A stretch of DNA of 64,000 bases from Halosegnis longus (GTDB lineage: Archaea > Halobacteriota > Halobacteria > Halobacteriales > Haloarculaceae): positions 310,001 to 374,000 of the forward strand of contig NZ_QKNW01000001.1 in the NCBI RefSeq assembly GCF_009663395.1. The letters are read 5' to 3'. Made by a program: the position numbers and the translations under genes. The notes under the pieces were generated by a model. It was not told the DNA's origin, did no database searches, and saw only the letters and a list, made by a program, of their open reading frames with translations. Shown here piece by piece: positions 42,692-51,740 of the stretch (position 1 is its first letter; each line of letters starts with the position of its first letter).

Positions 42692-43759
42692 ATGAACGCG
42701 ACAGAAATCGGGATACGACTGGCTGCCGGTGTCGGACTAATCTTACTGAACGGTTTTTTCGTCGCTATCGAGTTTGCGCTGACGCGCGCCAGACAGTTCG
42801 ATAGAGACGAGTTCGTCGACGGGAGCGCCGCCCTCGAACGCGCCTGGGAGATGACACAGGAGCTGGAGCTGTATCTCACCACCTGTCAGGTCGGGATTAC
42901 CGCCTCCTCGATTGCAGTCGGTATCGTCGCCGAACCGGCGCTGGCCGCCCTCTTCGAGCCGCTGTTCGCCGGGAGCAGACTCGCGACCATCGGCGCGGGC
43001 GCGCTCATCGGCTACTTCATCATCAACCTCGTCCACCTGACCCACGGCGAGCAGACGCCGACGTATCTCGGCGTCGAGCGGTCGCGGTTCGTCTGCCGGT
43101 GGGGTGCACGGCCGCTCCACTGGTTTTACGTCCTCATCTCGCCGATTATCACGCTCGGCGACGCCGTCGCGAAGTGGACGCTGAGACTGTTCGGCATCGA
43201 GATGACCGGCGCGTGGCTCGAAACCGAAGAGGACGCACTGGAGTCGCGTGCCCAACTTCGAACCCGGCTCAGCGACCTGCTGGAGGAGGGTGAACTCACG
43301 CGCGAGCGCCGCGAGGAGGTGCTCGGCGCACTCGACGCCGACGAGCGACCGATTTCCGACATCGTCGTCGACCGGGAAGACATCGTCGCGCTCTCGACGA
43401 CGGCCTCGCCCGCGGAGAACTTCGAGCGCATCCGCGATACGCCACACACCCGCTTCCCACTCGTCGACGGCGACCTCGACTCCTTCGAAGGCGTCGTCTA
43501 CGCGCCCTCGATTATCGACAACTACGAATCGCTGAAAGACGGGAGCGTCGCCTTCGCCGACATCGCGGCCCCGTCGATGACCCTGCCCGCGAGCACGACC
43601 ATCAGCGACGCGTTCGACCAGTTCCAGGCCGAACAGCAGGAGCTCGCGCTCGTCGTCTATGACGGCGAGGTGGTCGGCCTGCTCACCGCGACGGACGCGC
43701 TGGAGGCCATCATGGGCGACATCGAGGACCCGCTCGACCCCGACTCGTCGAGTCAGTAG
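42692..43759 (+). CDS. CNNM/CorC-type transporter with CBS domains
   Basis: 355 residues. Residues 1-190 form the DUF21/CNNM membrane domain (LLNGFFVAIEFALTRARQF, CQVGITASSIAVGIVAEPAL), and about 200-345 form CBS domains. The family is linked to Mg2+/Co2+ efflux or other ions. The usual C-terminal CorC/HlyC domain is absent. The gene's last seven bases overlap the convergent SDR gene. Confidence 0.87.
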   Translation: MNATEIGIRLAAGVGLILLNGFFVAIEFALTRARQFDRDEFVDGSAALERAWEMTQELELYLTTCQVGITASSIAVGIVAEPALAALFEPLFAGSRLATIGAGALIGYFIINLVHLTHGEQTPTYLGVERSRFVCRWGARPLHWFYVLISPIITLGDAVAKWTLRLFGIEMTGAWLETEEDALESRAQLRTRLSDLLEEGELTRERREEVLGALDADERPISDIVVDREDIVALSTTASPAENFERIRDTPHTRFPLVDGDLDSFEGVVYAPSIIDNYESLKDGSVAFADIAAPSMTLPASTTISDAFDQFQAEQQELALVVYDGEVVGLLTATDALEAIMGDIEDPLDPDSSSQ

Positions 43760-44652
43760 CCGGGGTCCATCCGCATCGTCTCGAAGCCGTCGGTGAGTTC
43801 CTCCCACCTGGATTCGATTTCTTCGGGCGTCCAGCGACCCTCCGCGTCGATATCCTTCGAGAGAGTCCGCTCGCGTTCCGGATCCGAGACGATGGAGAGG
43901 TTTCCGCCCGCGATGGCGAGCGTGACGCCGTTCACGTCCGTGGCGGCCTCGCTCGCGAGGAAGACGGGAACGGCAGGCACGAGCTGTGGCCCCATGGACT
44001 CCTCGTCGAGTCCCTCCATGCCGGGGAGGTCCTCTGTCATCCGGGTGAGCGCGGTCGGCCACATCGCGTTGACGCGCACGTCGTACTGGTGGAGTTCGCG
44101 CGCAGAGGTACGCATCAGTCCGAGGATGCCGGCCTTCGCGGCCGAGTAGTTCGACTGGCCGGGGTTGCCGGCTGCGACCCCGCTGGAGACGCAGGTGAGC
44201 GAGCGCTGGCGGTCGAATCCGTCCTCCGCCTTCGACCGCTCGCGCCAGTGGCGCGACACCGCCCGCACCAGCGAGAAGTGGCCCTTCAGGTGGACGTTGA
44301 CGACGGCGTCCCACTCGGCTTCGTCCATGTTGAACACCATCGAATCACGGAGGATGCCGGCGAAGTTGATGACGCCGTGGACGGCTCCGTACTCGTCGAC
44401 GGTGTCGGCGACGAGCCGTTCGGTGTATTCGAGGTCGCTCACGTCCCCGAAGTGGGCCATCGCCTCGCCGCCCGCATCCTCGATTCGTTCGACCGTCGAT
44501 TCGGCCGGCTCCGGGTCCGTCCCCTCGCCGTCGACGGCCACGCCGAGGTCGTTCACCACGACCGTCGCCCCGTGGTCGGCCATCGCGACCGCCGTCTCCT
44601 CGCCTAATCCACCGCCCGCGCCGCAGACAATCTGTACTGTGTCCTCGAGCAT
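43753..44652 (-). CDS. Short-chain dehydrogenase/reductase
   Basis: 299 residues. Rossmann motif GAGGGLGEETAVAM near residue 11 and catalytic Ser with YSAAKAG near 175. The long N-terminal domain, with NDLGVAVDGEGTDPEPAES, resembles the hydroxyacyl-CoA dehydrogenase part of MFE-2/FOX2-like proteins. It probably oxidises a 3-hydroxyacyl-CoA or reduces its keto form. TATA (TGATATACC on the minus strand, 44671-44681) precedes the ATG by about 25 bases. Confidence 0.88.
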   Translation of the reverse strand: MLEDTVQIVCGAGGGLGEETAVAMADHGATVVVNDLGVAVDGEGTDPEPAESTVERIEDAGGEAMAHFGDVSDLEYTERLVADTVDEYGAVHGVINFAGILRDSMVFNMDEAEWDAVVNVHLKGHFSLVRAVSRHWRERSKAEDGFDRQRSLTCVSSGVAAGNPGQSNYSAAKAGILGLMRTSARELHQYDVRVNAMWPTALTRMTEDLPGMEGLDEESMGPQLVPAVPVFLASEAATDVNGVTLAIAGGNLSIVSDPERERTLSKDIDAEGRWTPEEIESRWEELTDGFETMRMDPGY

Positions 44653-44754
44653 CACACGCGACTACGAGTACGGGGTATATCAGTCCCCCCGGCGCGTCGC
44701 GCCACGACCGGCCAGTGTTGCAACGCTTATGTCCCGAGCCGACCAGCGGCCGGT

Positions 44755-46050
44755 GTGCGCGGTATCGTCCTCGGCGGCACGAGCTCCGGAACGGGAAAGA
44801 CAGTCGCGACGCTCGCCGTGCTGCGTGCGCTCCAACGCGCGGGGAAGACGGTCCAGCCCGCGAAGGCCGGTCCCGACTTCATCGACCCGAGCCACCACGC
44901 CGCCGTCGCCGACAAGCCCTCACGGACCCTCGACCCGTGGCTGCAGGGAGCCGACGGGCTTCGTCGAACCTACGCCCGTGGGACCGGCGACGTGTGCGTC
45001 GTCGAGGGGATGATGGGGCTGTACGACGGCGACGTGGCCTCGACCGCCGACGTGGCCGCGACCCTCGGTTTGCCGGTCGTGCTCGTGGTCGATGCGTCGG
45101 CCGGAATGGAAAGCGTCGGCGCGACGGCGCTCGGCTTCCGCGAGTACGACGACCGCATCGACGTGGCCGGCGTCATCGCCCAGCGCGCCCACGGCGGTCG
45201 CCACGCCGAGGGGATTCGGGCGGCGCTTCCCGACGGCATCACCTACCTCGGGCGCGTCCCGCCGGACGACCGGCTCGCGATTCCAGACCGCCATCTCGGA
45301 TTGGAACTCGGCTCCGAATCGCCCGTCCCGACCGAGGTGTTGGACGACGCCGCGAGCCATCTCGACACCGAGCGGCTGCTAAACGTGTGTCGCGAGCCGG
45401 AGCCGCCGGAGCGCCCGACGGGCAGCCGCGGTGCCGATGCGGTTGACGCGCGCGTCGCGATGGCGACCGGTCCGTCCTTCGCCTTCCGGTATCCGGCCAC
45501 CGTCGAGCGGCTGCGCGAGCGCGCGACGCTCGTCACGTTCGACCCGCGTCACGACCCGCTGCCGGACTGCGACGGCGTCTATCTCCCCGGAGGGTACCCC
45601 GAACTGTACGCCGAAGCGCTCTCGGCGTCGGAGGCGCTCGGGACACTGGCCGACCGCGCAGCCGAGGGACTCCCCGTCTTCGGCGAGTGTGGTGGCCTGC
45701 TCGCGCTGGGCGAATCACTCCGCGTCGACGGCGAGACCCACGCGATGGCCGGCCAGCTCCCCATCGACGCCGAGATGCACGACCGGTATCAGGCCCTGGA
45801 CCACGTCGAACTCGATGCGCGCCGGGACAGCCCGGTTGCGAGCGCGGGCGAGACGCTCCGAGGCCACGAGTTCCACTACTCAAGCGCGCGCCCGGCGAGC
45901 GATGCGCGGTTCGCCTTCGACGTGGCGCGAGGCGATGGCATCGACGGGAAGGACGGCGTGACCGAACACGCAACCCTCGGGACGTACTGCCACGTCCACG
46001 CCGAAAGCGGGGCGTTCGACTCATTTCTCGAGTCCGTCGCTGGCGAGTAG
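44755..46050 (+). CDS. cbiA: Cobyrinic acid a,c-diamide synthase
   Basis: 431 residues from GTG. It amidates the a and c side chains of (cobyrinic or hydrogenobyrinic) acid using ATP and glutamine. The N-domain has a P-loop GGTSSGTGKTVATLAVL and VVEGMMGLYDGD near 83; the C-domain is a class I glutaminase with VYLPGGYPELYAEAL, FGECGGLLALGE (nucleophile Cys) and GHEFHYS. It is followed by cbiE after an 82-base gap. Confidence 0.93.
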   Translation: MRGIVLGGTSSGTGKTVATLAVLRALQRAGKTVQPAKAGPDFIDPSHHAAVADKPSRTLDPWLQGADGLRRTYARGTGDVCVVEGMMGLYDGDVASTADVAATLGLPVVLVVDASAGMESVGATALGFREYDDRIDVAGVIAQRAHGGRHAEGIRAALPDGITYLGRVPPDDRLAIPDRHLGLELGSESPVPTEVLDDAASHLDTERLLNVCREPEPPERPTGSRGADAVDARVAMATGPSFAFRYPATVERLRERATLVTFDPRHDPLPDCDGVYLPGGYPELYAEALSASEALGTLADRAAEGLPVFGECGGLLALGESLRVDGETHAMAGQLPIDAEMHDRYQALDHVELDARRDSPVASAGETLRGHEFHYSSARPASDARFAFDVARGDGIDGKDGVTEHATLGTYCHVHAESGAFDSFLESVAGE

Positions 46051-46122
46051 CGACCGGGTCGTCTCGGTTTCGTGGAGACCGCTCGTCCCGACGAACGGAC
46101 TGATACCCACGGCGGGTAAACC

Positions 46123-46128
46123 AGGAGG
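46123..46128 (+). promoter_or_regulatory. Shine-Dalgarno sequence of cbiE
   Basis: AGGAGG, four bases before the ATG at 46133; uncommon among the mostly leaderless genes here. It shows that cbiE is translated from a leadered mRNA, most likely together with cbiA. Confidence 0.6.
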
Positions 46129-46132
46129 ACGA

Positions 46133-46822
46133 ATGGGTGAACGCGACTTCGACACGGGACAGAGAGTACCGGTGGTCGGTATCGGCCCCGGGAGCGACGA
46201 CTACCTGACCGTCGGCGGGCGGCGTGTGCTCCGTACGGCCGACGTGGTGGTCGGCTTCACGACCGTCCTCGACTGCGTTGATGAACACGTCGGCGAGCGT
46301 CTCGACTGCTCGTACGACGACCAGACCGAACGGCTTGCCGAGTTCGGCGAGCGCGTCCGGGACGGCGAGTTGGGGGTCGCGGTTGCGATGGGCGACCCGA
46401 ACTGCTCGGGAGGACAGTTCGTCGACAGAGTGCGCGCGGCGGTCGGCGAGGTTCGGGTCTGTCCGGGCGTCTCGTCGACGCAGGTGGCTGCCGCCCGCGC
46501 CGGCGTCGCGTACGACGAGGCCGCAATCGAGAGTCTCCACAAGCGCGGTGACTGCGCCGCCGAACGCGACCGACTCCGGGCCGCGCTCCCGGAGCGCGCG
46601 CTCATCGTGCTTCCGCTTCCGTGGCAGACGATGCCGGAAGATATCGCCCGCGACCTGCTTGCGTCACATCCAGAGGCCGGCGACCGCCGAGCGGTCGTCT
46701 GTGAGTCGGTGACGCTTCCCGGGGAGACGCTGACCCGGACGACGCTCGCCGAACTTGCCGACGGAGCGGACGGCGAGTCGGCATTCTCTGATTTATCGGT
46801 GCTCGTGGTGCAGCCACCCTAG
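46133..46822 (+). CDS. cbiE: Cobalt-precorrin-7 (C5)-methyltransferase
   Basis: 229 residues. SAM-dependent methyltransferase of the anaerobic cobalamin pathway, methylating C5 (and with CbiT C15). Motifs are VVGIGPGSDDYLTVGGRRVLRTADVVVG at the start, ATGDPNCSG-like AMGDPNCSGGQF near 84, and CPGVSSTQVAAARAGV near 110. It ends four bases inside the convergent phosphatase gene. With cbiA it forms a short cobalamin pair; other cobalamin genes are not in the window. Confidence 0.9.
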   Translation: MGERDFDTGQRVPVVGIGPGSDDYLTVGGRRVLRTADVVVGFTTVLDCVDEHVGERLDCSYDDQTERLAEFGERVRDGELGVAVAMGDPNCSGGQFVDRVRAAVGEVRVCPGVSSTQVAAARAGVAYDEAAIESLHKRGDCAAERDRLRAALPERALIVLPLPWQTMPEDIARDLLASHPEAGDRRAVVCESVTLPGETLTRTTLAELADGADGESAFSDLSVLVVQPP

Positions 46823-47265
46823 TTCGCGGCGAGATAGCAGACGCCGAGCAGACACAGTGCCGGGTGCGCGACCGCCACCCGCCGGCGGGCCGCGACCAGT
46901 CCGAACGCCTCGTGGAATCCCCGGTTCTCGCGCGTGGCAATCACCGTCGCCGCGACTGCCGTGCTTCTGGAGACGCCGGCTCGACAGTGGACGAGGACGC
47001 TATCTCGCTCGTGTGTGAGTCGGTGAGTCGTCTCGACGGCGGCAGCGAAGTCGGCGTAGTCGTTACCGGGACCGTCCACGAGTGGATGGTGGTGTGTCGT
47101 CGCCGCAGTCGGGTCGGCGGTGAGCGAAACGACGGCATCGAAGGAGTGGTCTGGCGCGGCCCGATTACCGAGGAACAGCGTCTCGGTGAGCCGGCGACAC
47201 TCGCGCCCGTCGGCCGCGTATCCGAGCGGACGAGCGGCCAGATTGCTCGACACGTAGCTAGTCAC
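46819..47265 (-). CDS. Dual-specificity / tyrosine phosphatase-like protein
   Basis: 148 residues. The signature HCRAGVSRSTAVAA (CX5R) is near residue 94, with general-acid Asp plausible in VDGPGNDYADF. The small DSP fold lacks other domains. Substrate unknown. It begins MTSYVSSNLAARP and is divergent/convergent to cbiE with a four-base overlap. Confidence 0.82.
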   Translation of the reverse strand: MTSYVSSNLAARPLGYAADGRECRRLTETLFLGNRAAPDHSFDAVVSLTADPTAATTHHHPLVDGPGNDYADFAAAVETTHRLTHERDSVLVHCRAGVSRSTAVAATVIATRENRGFHEAFGLVAARRRVAVAHPALCLLGVCYLAAN

Positions 47266-47299
47266 CGGGGGCGAACCGCGGTGGTGTGTGGTCGGGCGT

Positions 47300-48103
47300 C
47301 TACCGGTCCAGCCCGAGATCGTTGCTCATCGAGTTGCCGGGTCGCGGAATCCCCTTCGCGGTGTAGGTCTCGCCGGCGACGAAGGAGGCGGCGGGCGAGG
47401 AGAGGAAGACGGCGAGGTCGGCAATCTCCTCCGGGTAGCCGATGCGGCGGTGGGTCTGGTCGCGGTCGGGCATGTCCGACTCGTCGATGCCGAGCGTCTG
47501 GGCGACGCCGGGCGTCTGGATGAGTCCGGGGGCGATGCAGTTGACCCGGACGCCGTCGTCGGACCACTCGGTCGCGAGCGTCTCGGTCAGTCGGATGATG
47601 CCGGCCTTGGCCGCGCCGTAGTGACTCTCGCCCGGGGCGGCGTGCTGGCCGTTGACCGAGGCCATGTTGATGATGACGCCTTCCGTCTCGCCGTTGCGGA
47701 GATACTTCCCGGCGACGTTACAACAGCGGTAGGTGCCACCGAGGTTCAGATCGGTGACGGACTCCCAGCCGTTCTCGGAGATGTCCTCGAAATTGGCGAC
47801 GAACTCGCCGCCGGCGTTGTTGATAACCACGTCGAGCCCGCCGAGCTCGTCGGCGGCGTTCTCGAAGAACGCTTCCACGTCGTCGCGGTCGCGCACGTCA
47901 CACTCGAAGGCGACGGCCTCGCCCGGCACGTCGGCGTCGTTGATGTCGTCGGCGACGGGACCGACGCGGTCCATCGACCGCGAACAGATGGCCACGTCCG
48001 CGCCCGCGGCGGCGAACGTCTCCGCGATTGACTGCCCGATACCCTGTGATGCGCCTGTGATGAGGACGCGCTTGCCCTCCACGCTGAAGTCCGGTTGCTG
48101 CAT
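47300..48103 (-). CDS. Short-chain dehydrogenase (3-oxoacyl reductase type)
   Basis: 267 residues. GASQGIGQSIAETF is near 17, NNAGGEF near 92, and YGAAKAGIIRLTETLA near 160 holds the Tyr-x3-Lys pair. It matches FabG/2,4-dienoyl-CoA reductase-like enzymes. ATG at 48103 gives MQQPDFSVEGK. An upstream small membrane gene is on the same strand 30 bases away. Confidence 0.9.
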   Translation of the reverse strand: MQQPDFSVEGKRVLITGASQGIGQSIAETFAAAGADVAICSRSMDRVGPVADDINDADVPGEAVAFECDVRDRDDVEAFFENAADELGGLDVVINNAGGEFVANFEDISENGWESVTDLNLGGTYRCCNVAGKYLRNGETEGVIINMASVNGQHAAPGESHYGAAKAGIIRLTETLATEWSDDGVRVNCIAPGLIQTPGVAQTLGIDESDMPDRDQTHRRIGYPEEIADLAVFLSSPAASFVAGETYTAKGIPRPGNSMSNDLGLDR

Positions 48104-48133
48104 AGCGGAGTGGCTCGCGCGACCCACTTCGCT

Positions 48134-48340
48134 CTATCGTTCGCGTCGCCCGAGCAGGAGGATGCCACCGAGGATCGCGAGGCCGGCGGCGAACAAGAGC
48201 ACGACGAGAACGAGGGGGCCGCTGTTCCCGAGCAGGAAGGTTCGGACGGCGGCGACCGCGAGCGCGAGCACGGCGACGAGCGCGCCGACGAGCCACCCCG
48301 ACGGCGAGAACTCCTCCTCGGAGCGTCGTGGTTCGACCAT
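48134..48340 (-). CDS. Small two-pass membrane protein, 68 aa
   Basis: MVEPRRSEEEFSPSGWLVGALVAVLA, with two hydrophobic segments (about 15-35 and 40-62) and a C-terminal RRER. No recognised motif. Same strand as the SDR gene downstream; possibly cotranscribed. Confidence 0.72.
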   Translation of the reverse strand: MVEPRRSEEEFSPSGWLVGALVAVLALAVAAVRTFLLGNSGPLVLVVLLFAAGLAILGGILLLGRRER

Positions 48341-48410
48341 ACGAGAGGAAGTGGCGACAGCCGTATGCCTCTGTCGGAACGCCTACCTTCCCCCTCTCGC
48401 ATACGCCGGT

Positions 48411-49169
48411 ATGCGACAGCTTCGATTCCGCGACCCCGACGGTGACGTACGACTCGGCGAACTCGACGGCGACGAGGTTACCGCCTTCCCGAAGCAGGCC
48501 AGCCGACTCGACTCGACAGCGACGTTCTCACGTGAGGCAGTCGAGACGCTTCCCCCGTGTGAGCCGTCGAAAATCGTCTGCGTCGGGCGCAACTACGCCG
48601 ACCACGCTGAGGAGATGGGCAGCGACGTGCCCGACCGGCCGCTCTTTTTCCTGAAGCCGCTGAACGCGGTCGCGAGCGACGGGGACGACCTGACGCTGCC
48701 GAGCGGAAAACAGCGACTCGACTACGAGGCCGAGATTGCGGTCGTCATCGGCGAGCGCGCGACGGACCTCGACGAGCACGAGGCGATGGAGTACGTCGCC
48801 GGCTTCACCTGCATGAACGACGTGTCCAACCGCGACGACCAGCAGGAGGAACAAAACTGGGTCCGCGGGAAGGCGTTCGACGACAGCGCACCGCTCGGGC
48901 CCGTGCTCGCGACGCCGGACGAGGTGCCCGAGGACGCGCACATCCAGTGTCGCGTCAACGGCGAGACCAGACAGGACTCCACGCGCGAGCATTTCATCTT
49001 CTCCGTCCCCGAGCTGCTGGCTGACATCACGAGCTACGTCACCCTCGAACCCGGCGACGTGCTCTCGACCGGAACGCCGGAGGGCGTCGGTCCGCTCGAC
49101 GACGGCGACACCGTCGAGGTGGAACTGGAAGGCGTCGGCACGCTCACGAATACGGTGACGATTCCGTAA
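48411..49169 (+). CDS. Fumarylacetoacetate hydrolase family protein
   Basis: 252 residues. FAH-fold motifs: KIVCVGRNYADHAEEMG near 55, FFLKPLNAV, YEAEIAVVIGERA near 104 and DVLSTGTPEGVGPL near 220. Metal ligands (Glu, Glu, Asp) fall in these blocks. The family includes acylpyruvate hydrolases and 2-oxo-hept-3-ene-dioate hydratases; the exact substrate is unclear. Confidence 0.9.
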   Translation: MRQLRFRDPDGDVRLGELDGDEVTAFPKQASRLDSTATFSREAVETLPPCEPSKIVCVGRNYADHAEEMGSDVPDRPLFFLKPLNAVASDGDDLTLPSGKQRLDYEAEIAVVIGERATDLDEHEAMEYVAGFTCMNDVSNRDDQQEEQNWVRGKAFDDSAPLGPVLATPDEVPEDAHIQCRVNGETRQDSTREHFIFSVPELLADITSYVTLEPGDVLSTGTPEGVGPLDDGDTVEVELEGVGTLTNTVTIP

Positions 49170-49214
49170 CGCGAGCGGGCCAGTTTTATCGCGGTCGGGG
49201 GGCGAGAGACGAGT

Positions 49215-49625
49215 ATGGTGCGACGCTACGAGTGGGTCGTGTACGGACTGCTCACGGCGACGGCACTGCTCGGTGTCGTGTTGTGGGGTCGGCTCCCCGA
49301 TTCGATGGCGATTCACTTCTCCGGGGGCGGAACCCCCAACACGTTCGTCCCGAAGCCGGTCGGCGTGGTGCTCGCGCCGGCAATCGGTATCGGCGCGGTG
49401 GTGATTATGCAACACGGACCGTCGGGGCTGTCGAGGAGCTACGAGTCGCCGGCGATGAAGCGCGCGAGCGCGCTGTTTGCCGGCAGCGTGGTCGCGCTCG
49501 CACAGCTGTACGTGTACGCGTGGAACCTCGGCTACCGGTATCCGACGTGGATGCTCCTCACGCCGGTGTTTGCCGGCGCTGTCGTGCTCATCGCCTACCG
49601 CTGGCGGACGGAGGGGATGACGTGA
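49215..49625 (+). CDS. DUF1648 membrane protein (SdpI-like), 136 aa
   Basis: Four hydrophobic segments; the DUF1648 signature is LPDSMAIHFSGGGTPNTFVPKPVG near 28. DUF1648 is found at the N-terminus of SdpI-like immunity proteins, but here it is alone. TATA (TTTTATC, 49184-49190) lies 28 bases upstream. Its stop overlaps the next gene (a second DUF1648 protein) by four bases. Confidence 0.85.
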   Translation: MVRRYEWVVYGLLTATALLGVVLWGRLPDSMAIHFSGGGTPNTFVPKPVGVVLAPAIGIGAVVIMQHGPSGLSRSYESPAMKRASALFAGSVVALAQLYVYAWNLGYRYPTWMLLTPVFAGAVVLIAYRWRTEGMT

Positions 49626-50248
49626 GCCTCCGCCGCGTCGACATCGTCGGCGCCGGCGCGACCCTGCTGACAGCGCTCGGACTCGCAGCCGTGTACGGGC
49701 GACTCCCCGAACGGCTCGCAACCCACTGGAACCTCGCGAACGAGGTGGACGCCACGATGACGAAGCCCGTCTTCGTCGCCGTCTCGCTCGCGCTCGTCGC
49801 CGGAACGTACGGCTTCATGCGCGTCGTGCCGCGGCTCGATCCCGACGCCGACGTGTCGGAGCCGCTGTACGAGACGGTCGTTATCGTGACGGTCGGGTTC
49901 ATCGTCGCCGTGAACGCCTACGTCGTCGCTGTGAATCTCGGCTATCCGATTCCCGTCGACGTTGCCGTTCCCGTCGCGCTGGCAGGACTGTACGCCGCGC
50001 TCGGGACGGCGATGGTGCGATTCGACGCCTCGACGCACGGGGCGTGGCCGACGACACCGGCGGGCCGCGCGTACGTGGCCGCCGTACTCGGCCGGAGCTT
50101 CCAGCTCGCGGCGGTATTGGTGCTGGCCGCGCTCGCGTTCCCCGCCTATACGACGCCGCTGGTCGTCGGTATCACCGTGGTCGCGCCGCCGCTCGCGCTC
50201 GGGTACGCCGCGGTGACGCTGGAGAAGTCGGGGCGACGGACACCCTGA
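49622..50248 (+). CDS. DUF1648 membrane protein, 208 aa
   Basis: GTG start in the overlap GTGA. N-terminal DUF1648 (LPERLATHWNLANEVDATMTKP near 27) followed by five to six hydrophobic segments. Paired with the smaller DUF1648 protein, so the two may form a complex. The role is unknown; SdpI-like relatives protect from toxic peptides. Confidence 0.82.
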   Translation: MSLRRVDIVGAGATLLTALGLAAVYGRLPERLATHWNLANEVDATMTKPVFVAVSLALVAGTYGFMRVVPRLDPDADVSEPLYETVVIVTVGFIVAVNAYVVAVNLGYPIPVDVAVPVALAGLYAALGTAMVRFDASTHGAWPTTPAGRAYVAAVLGRSFQLAAVLVLAALAFPAYTTPLVVGITVVAPPLALGYAAVTLEKSGRRTP

Positions 50249-50274
50249 AACCCCCCCGGCGAGAAGCCCGACTC

Positions 50275-51591
50275 ATGAGCACCGAACGGTTCCTGTTCGT
50301 CTCGGCCGACGCCGCACTGATTACCGACCTCGCCTGGCAGGTCCACGAGGAAGGCCACGACGTGAAATACTACATCGACGCCGAGTCGGACGAGGAAATC
50401 GGCGACGGCTTCGTCCCCAAGACCGAGGACTGGCGCGGCGAGGTGGAGTGGGCCGACGTGATTATCTTCGACGACATCTGGGTCGGTTCCGACATCGGGA
50501 CGGGCGAACTCGCACAGGAGTTGCGCGAGCAGGGGAGGGCCGTCGTCGGCGGGACGCCGAACACGGACCGGCTGGAGGAGGACCGCGGCTACGCGATGGA
50601 CGTCCTCGAATCCGAGGGCGTCAACACGGTCGAACACCACGTCTTCGAGTCGTTCGAGGCGGGGATTCGCCACGTCGAGGAACACCCCGCACCGTACGTC
50701 ATCAAGCCGCTGGGCGAGGTGCAGAACGTGAAGCGACTGCTGTACGTCGGCAACGAGGACGACGGCAGCGACGTGGTGGACGTGTTGCGCGCCTACGAGA
50801 AGGCGTGGGGCCACCGGATGAAAGGGTTTCAGCTCCAGCGGAAAGTCGAGGGCGTCGAGGTCGCCGTCTGTGGCTTCTTCGACGGGGAGCAGTTCATCGA
50901 CCGCGTCAACTTCAATTTCGAGCACAAGAAGCTGTTTCCCGGCAACATCGGCCCCTCGACCGGCGAGATGGGGACCTCGATGTTCTGGGCGGGAAAGAAC
51001 GAACTGTTCGAGGAGACGCTCGGGAAGCTCGAAGAGTGGCTCGCAGAGGAGGGGTACGTCGGGAGTATCGACCTCAACTGCATCGTGAACGAGACGGGCA
51101 TCTATCCGCTCGAGTTCACCCCGCGGTTCGGCTACCCGACCATCGCCTTACAGGAGGAGTCGCTTGACTCCGGCACCGGGGCGTTCTTCGCCGCGCTCGC
51201 CCGCGGCGAGAACCCATCGCCCGAGGTACATACGGGGTATCAGGTCGGCGTCCGGGTCGTCCTCCCGCCGTTCCCGTTCGACGACGAGAAGACCTACGAC
51301 GAGAACTCCCGCAACGCGGCCGTCGTCTTCCAGTCGGAGTCGCGCGAGGGCATTCACTTGGAGGATACGAAACGCGTCGACGGCCAGTGGCGCGCGGCCG
51401 GCGAGAGCGGGATGCCGCTCGTCGTCACGGGGAAAGGCGAGACGATGCACGCCGCTCGCGAGCAGGCGTACGGGCGGGTCGACGACGTGCTCATCCCGAA
51501 CCTCTACTACCGGGACGACATCGGCGAGCGCTGGGTGGACGGCGACGGCGACAGATTGCAGGCGTGGGGGTATCTCGGGCCGGGTAACTAG
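50275..51591 (+). CDS. PurD-like ATP-grasp ligase
   Basis: 438 residues. ATP-grasp features: an N-domain (RFLFVSADAALITDLAWQVH), YVIKPLGEVQNVKRLLYVG near 140, and metal-binding GSIDLNCIVNETGIYPLEFTPRFGYP near 262-287. It resembles haloarchaeal proteins annotated as phosphoribosylamine-glycine ligase, but the N-terminus differs from classical PurD (GxGGREHAL). So it is either a divergent PurD or another carboxylate-amine ligase. It stands alone. Confidence 0.78.
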   Translation: MSTERFLFVSADAALITDLAWQVHEEGHDVKYYIDAESDEEIGDGFVPKTEDWRGEVEWADVIIFDDIWVGSDIGTGELAQELREQGRAVVGGTPNTDRLEEDRGYAMDVLESEGVNTVEHHVFESFEAGIRHVEEHPAPYVIKPLGEVQNVKRLLYVGNEDDGSDVVDVLRAYEKAWGHRMKGFQLQRKVEGVEVAVCGFFDGEQFIDRVNFNFEHKKLFPGNIGPSTGEMGTSMFWAGKNELFEETLGKLEEWLAEEGYVGSIDLNCIVNETGIYPLEFTPRFGYPTIALQEESLDSGTGAFFAALARGENPSPEVHTGYQVGVRVVLPPFPFDDEKTYDENSRNAAVVFQSESREGIHLEDTKRVDGQWRAAGESGMPLVVTGKGETMHAAREQAYGRVDDVLIPNLYYRDDIGERWVDGDGDRLQAWGYLGPGN

Positions 51592-51740
51592 CGGGGCCGC
51601 GCGGACGACCGCGAAAATCAAGGCGAAAGCGAAAGCCCGGGAGAGGGACACCGTTAAGCCTCAAGCTACCACACCTGGGGACAACGACGCCGAGCGGTGA
51701 GACGCCAAGCTGCTCCCGCCAGGACGACCCAGATAGATTC

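Noticed and set aside
51592-51740. Possible tRNA or small RNA gene between the ATP-grasp and MobB-MoaE genes
   Set aside because: No cloverleaf, no CCA-like acceptor pairing and no T-loop consensus; only a short GTG frame ending at the next ATG, which is too weak.
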